40,357 bases of DNA from Candidatus Moraniibacteriota bacterium (GTDB lineage Bacteria > Patescibacteriota > Minisyncoccia > JAHIHE01 > JAGLIN01), in assembly GCA_030638895.1 (NCBI GenBank), contig DAOWDS010000029.1, positions 1 to 40,357 of the forward strand. The letters are read 5' to 3'. The translations under genes were made by a program, and so were the position numbers. The stretch's first letter is position 1, and each line of letters starts with the position of its first letter. This document shows, piece after piece, positions 38,867 to 40,357 of the stretch. A model generated the notes under the pieces. It was not told the DNA's origin. It saw only the letters and a list, made by a program, of their open reading frames with translations, and made no database searches.

Positions 38867-38882
38867 GGAGTTTGGAATTATT

Positions 38883-38914
38883 CCGCCCAAGGCGCAATTG
38901 TCCGCCTTGGGAGG
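38883..38914. repeat. GC-rich hairpin downstream of the A2M gene
   Basis: CCCAAGGCG-CAATTGTC-CGCCTTGGG perfect 9-bp stem, followed by CCAGC-TCTGG-GCTGG. Confidence 0.65.
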
Positions 38915-38972
38915 AGACCAGCTCTGGGCTGGGAATTATGAATCAGGAATTATGAATCGCGTAAATTTAACT

Positions 38973-39007
38973 GTCATTCTGGAGGGAGTGGAACGACCGA
39001 TAGAATC
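38973..39007 (+). repeat. GTCATTCTGGAG...ATAGAATC repeat (relative of the GTCATTC family)
   Basis: GTCATTCTGGAGGGAGTGGAACGACCGATAGAATC. Confidence 0.6.
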
Positions 39008-39048
39008 CCGTTTTTACACTCTCTTGAGAGGAGTAAGTCTGCGCAATC

Positions 39049-39100
39049 TTGACAGTATTTTGATATAATATACAATAGAAGTATACAAATTTGTATACTT
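39049..39100 (+). promoter_or_regulatory. Candidate promoter and operator of the abiE operon
   Basis: TTGACA (39049-39054), 16-nt spacer, TACAAT (39071-39076); perfect 22-bp palindrome AAGTATACAAATTTGTATACTT (39079-39100) over the expected transcription start, 11 nt before the ATG at 39112. Confidence 0.7.
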
Positions 39101-39111
39101 ATGTCAAAAAT

Positions 39112-39675
39112 ATGGCAAATATTACTCAAAAACTTAAAATTCTTACGGAGAGCAAAAAGACGGTTTTTCGTACTAAAAACTTGCAAAGCTTATGGGATGA
39201 AGATTACAGGAACACGGTCATTTATGCCAAAAGAATGGTGGTCAAAGGTTTAATCTTGAAATTGGCAAAAGGTTATTATGTTCTCAATAAGGAATACAGC
39301 GTTTACGAATTAGCCAATTTGATTATTTCTCCATCCTATGTTTCCTTTAATTCCGCTTTGCTTTTTAATGGTGTTTGTTTTCAAGTGAGCAACACCGTGC
39401 AAGCCGTTTCGCTTTTGAATTATCAAAAAGAAGTGGGGGATAGGATCTATAAATATCAATCAATGAAAAAAGATTTGTTTTTTAATGCGGAGGGGATTGA
39501 TTTTAAAAATAATGTCTCCGTGGCCAGTCCGGAGAGGGCCTTGCTTGATTCGTTTTATTTTGGTGTGGTGGCTAATGTGGACGACTGGGATAAAATAAAT
39601 AAAACTTACTTAAATAAGCTTGCGGGAAATTATCCCTTGAGTGTTCAGAAAAAAATAAAAGATTTAAAATTATGA
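39112..39675 (+). CDS. AbiEi-like antitoxin/transcriptional regulator (type IV toxin-antitoxin)
   Basis: 'KKTVFRTKNLQSLW..RNTVIYAKRMVVKGLILKLAKGYYVLNKEYSVYELANLIISPSYVSFNSALLFNGV' and 'SVASPERALLDSFY'; 4-nt overlap with AbiEii. The track starts at TTG 39091; ATG 39112 preferred. Confidence 0.85.
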   Translation: MANITQKLKILTESKKTVFRTKNLQSLWDEDYRNTVIYAKRMVVKGLILKLAKGYYVLNKEYSVYELANLIISPSYVSFNSALLFNGVCFQVSNTVQAVSLLNYQKEVGDRIYKYQSMKKDLFFNAEGIDFKNNVSVASPERALLDSFYFGVVANVDDWDKINKTYLNKLAGNYPLSVQKKIKDLKL

Positions 39676-40355
39676 CCAAAAAAAGTTTTGAATTAGATCG
39701 GCATAAAAGAGTTTTAACTGAAATTTTGATAGACATTATCAAACAATTAAATGGTAAGGTAATTTTTAAGGGTGGCACGGCGGCCATGATGTTTTATAAC
39801 TTGTCTCGGATGTCTCTTGATTTGGATTTTGACCTTTTGGAAGAATTGAGCGAGGAAGAAATTGATAATTTGAAGATTGTTATAAAAAAGCACGGCGAGA
39901 TTAAAGAATCCAAAAACAAAAGATTTACACTTTTCTTTTTGTTGGATTATGAGGCGAACTATCCTAACATAAAGTTAGAATTTAACAGGAGGCTTTGGAA
40001 AAACAACAGCTATGAAACTGTTTGGCTTTTAGGCGTAGAGATAAAAGTCGCTGATAAGAAAACAATGTTTTCCAACAAGCTGGTCGCGTTAAGCGAACGC
40101 AGAGCTTTGGCGGCCAGAGATCTTTTTGATGTTCATTATTTTTTGAAATTGGATTATCCTCTGAGCGAGGAGCTGATCAAAGAAAGGACAGATAAAACTT
40201 TGATCGAGTATCTTGAATATCTTAAGAAATTTATTATCAAAAATTACAGCTCCAAAAATGTTCTTCAAGGGCTTGGCAAGATTTTGGACGAGAGCCAGAA
40301 AAACTGGGCAAAGACCACCTTATTTCTGGGACAGTGGAGGAGTTGGAAGATTTAA
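39672..40355 (+). CDS. AbiEii-like nucleotidyltransferase toxin (type IV toxin-antitoxin)
   Basis: 'GKVIFKGGTAAMMFYNLSRMSLDLDFDLLEELSEEEI' (GG-T...DLDFD nucleotidyltransferase motif), 'FSNKLVALSERRALAARDLFDVHYFL'. Confidence 0.9.
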   Translation: MTKKSFELDRHKRVLTEILIDIIKQLNGKVIFKGGTAAMMFYNLSRMSLDLDFDLLEELSEEEIDNLKIVIKKHGEIKESKNKRFTLFFLLDYEANYPNIKLEFNRRLWKNNSYETVWLLGVEIKVADKKTMFSNKLVALSERRALAARDLFDVHYFLKLDYPLSEELIKERTDKTLIEYLEYLKKFIIKNYSSKNVLQGLGKILDESQKNWAKTTLFLGQWRSWKI

Positions 40356-40357
40356 TG

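Overview
The window is a 40.4 kb AT-rich bacterial segment read with the standard bacterial code. Gene content, compact operons and style suggest a Candidate Phyla Radiation (Patescibacteria)-like genome; this is inference. From left to right it carries: (i) a lamin-tail-domain/OB-fold surface protein, a DUF192 protein, YebC and RuvC; (ii) a tight cluster (6189-13465) with a stand-alone 7TM protein of the inactive-transglutaminase/7TM type, an alpha-L-glutamate-ligase-like ATP-grasp fused to a RimB/retropepsin-like zinc protease domain, a RimK-type ATP-grasp, a MurL-like glutamate epimerase, a DUF1704/MATCAP-like metallo-carboxypeptidase and a cyanophycin-synthetase-like ATP-grasp. This looks like an undescribed peptide ligation / epimerisation / trimming system and is the top candidate in the window; (iii) an alpha-glucan locus (GlgA fused to an APH-like kinase, signal peptidase I, two GT4 enzymes, GH57, a six-hairpin glycosidase, a ROK kinase); (iv) tyrS, a flavoprotein and a frameshifted RAYT/Y1 transposase flanked by REP-like hairpins; (v) PBP1A, an SGNH hydrolase and a giant alpha-2-macroglobulin with a CxEQ thioester motif; (vi) a complete AbiEi/AbiEii toxin-antitoxin pair with a perfect 22-bp operator-like palindrome. 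Several families of small palindromic or tandem repeats lie between genes and, unusually, inside ORFs (LTD protein, yebC, tyrS). All family calls come from reading motifs in the translations; no database search was run.
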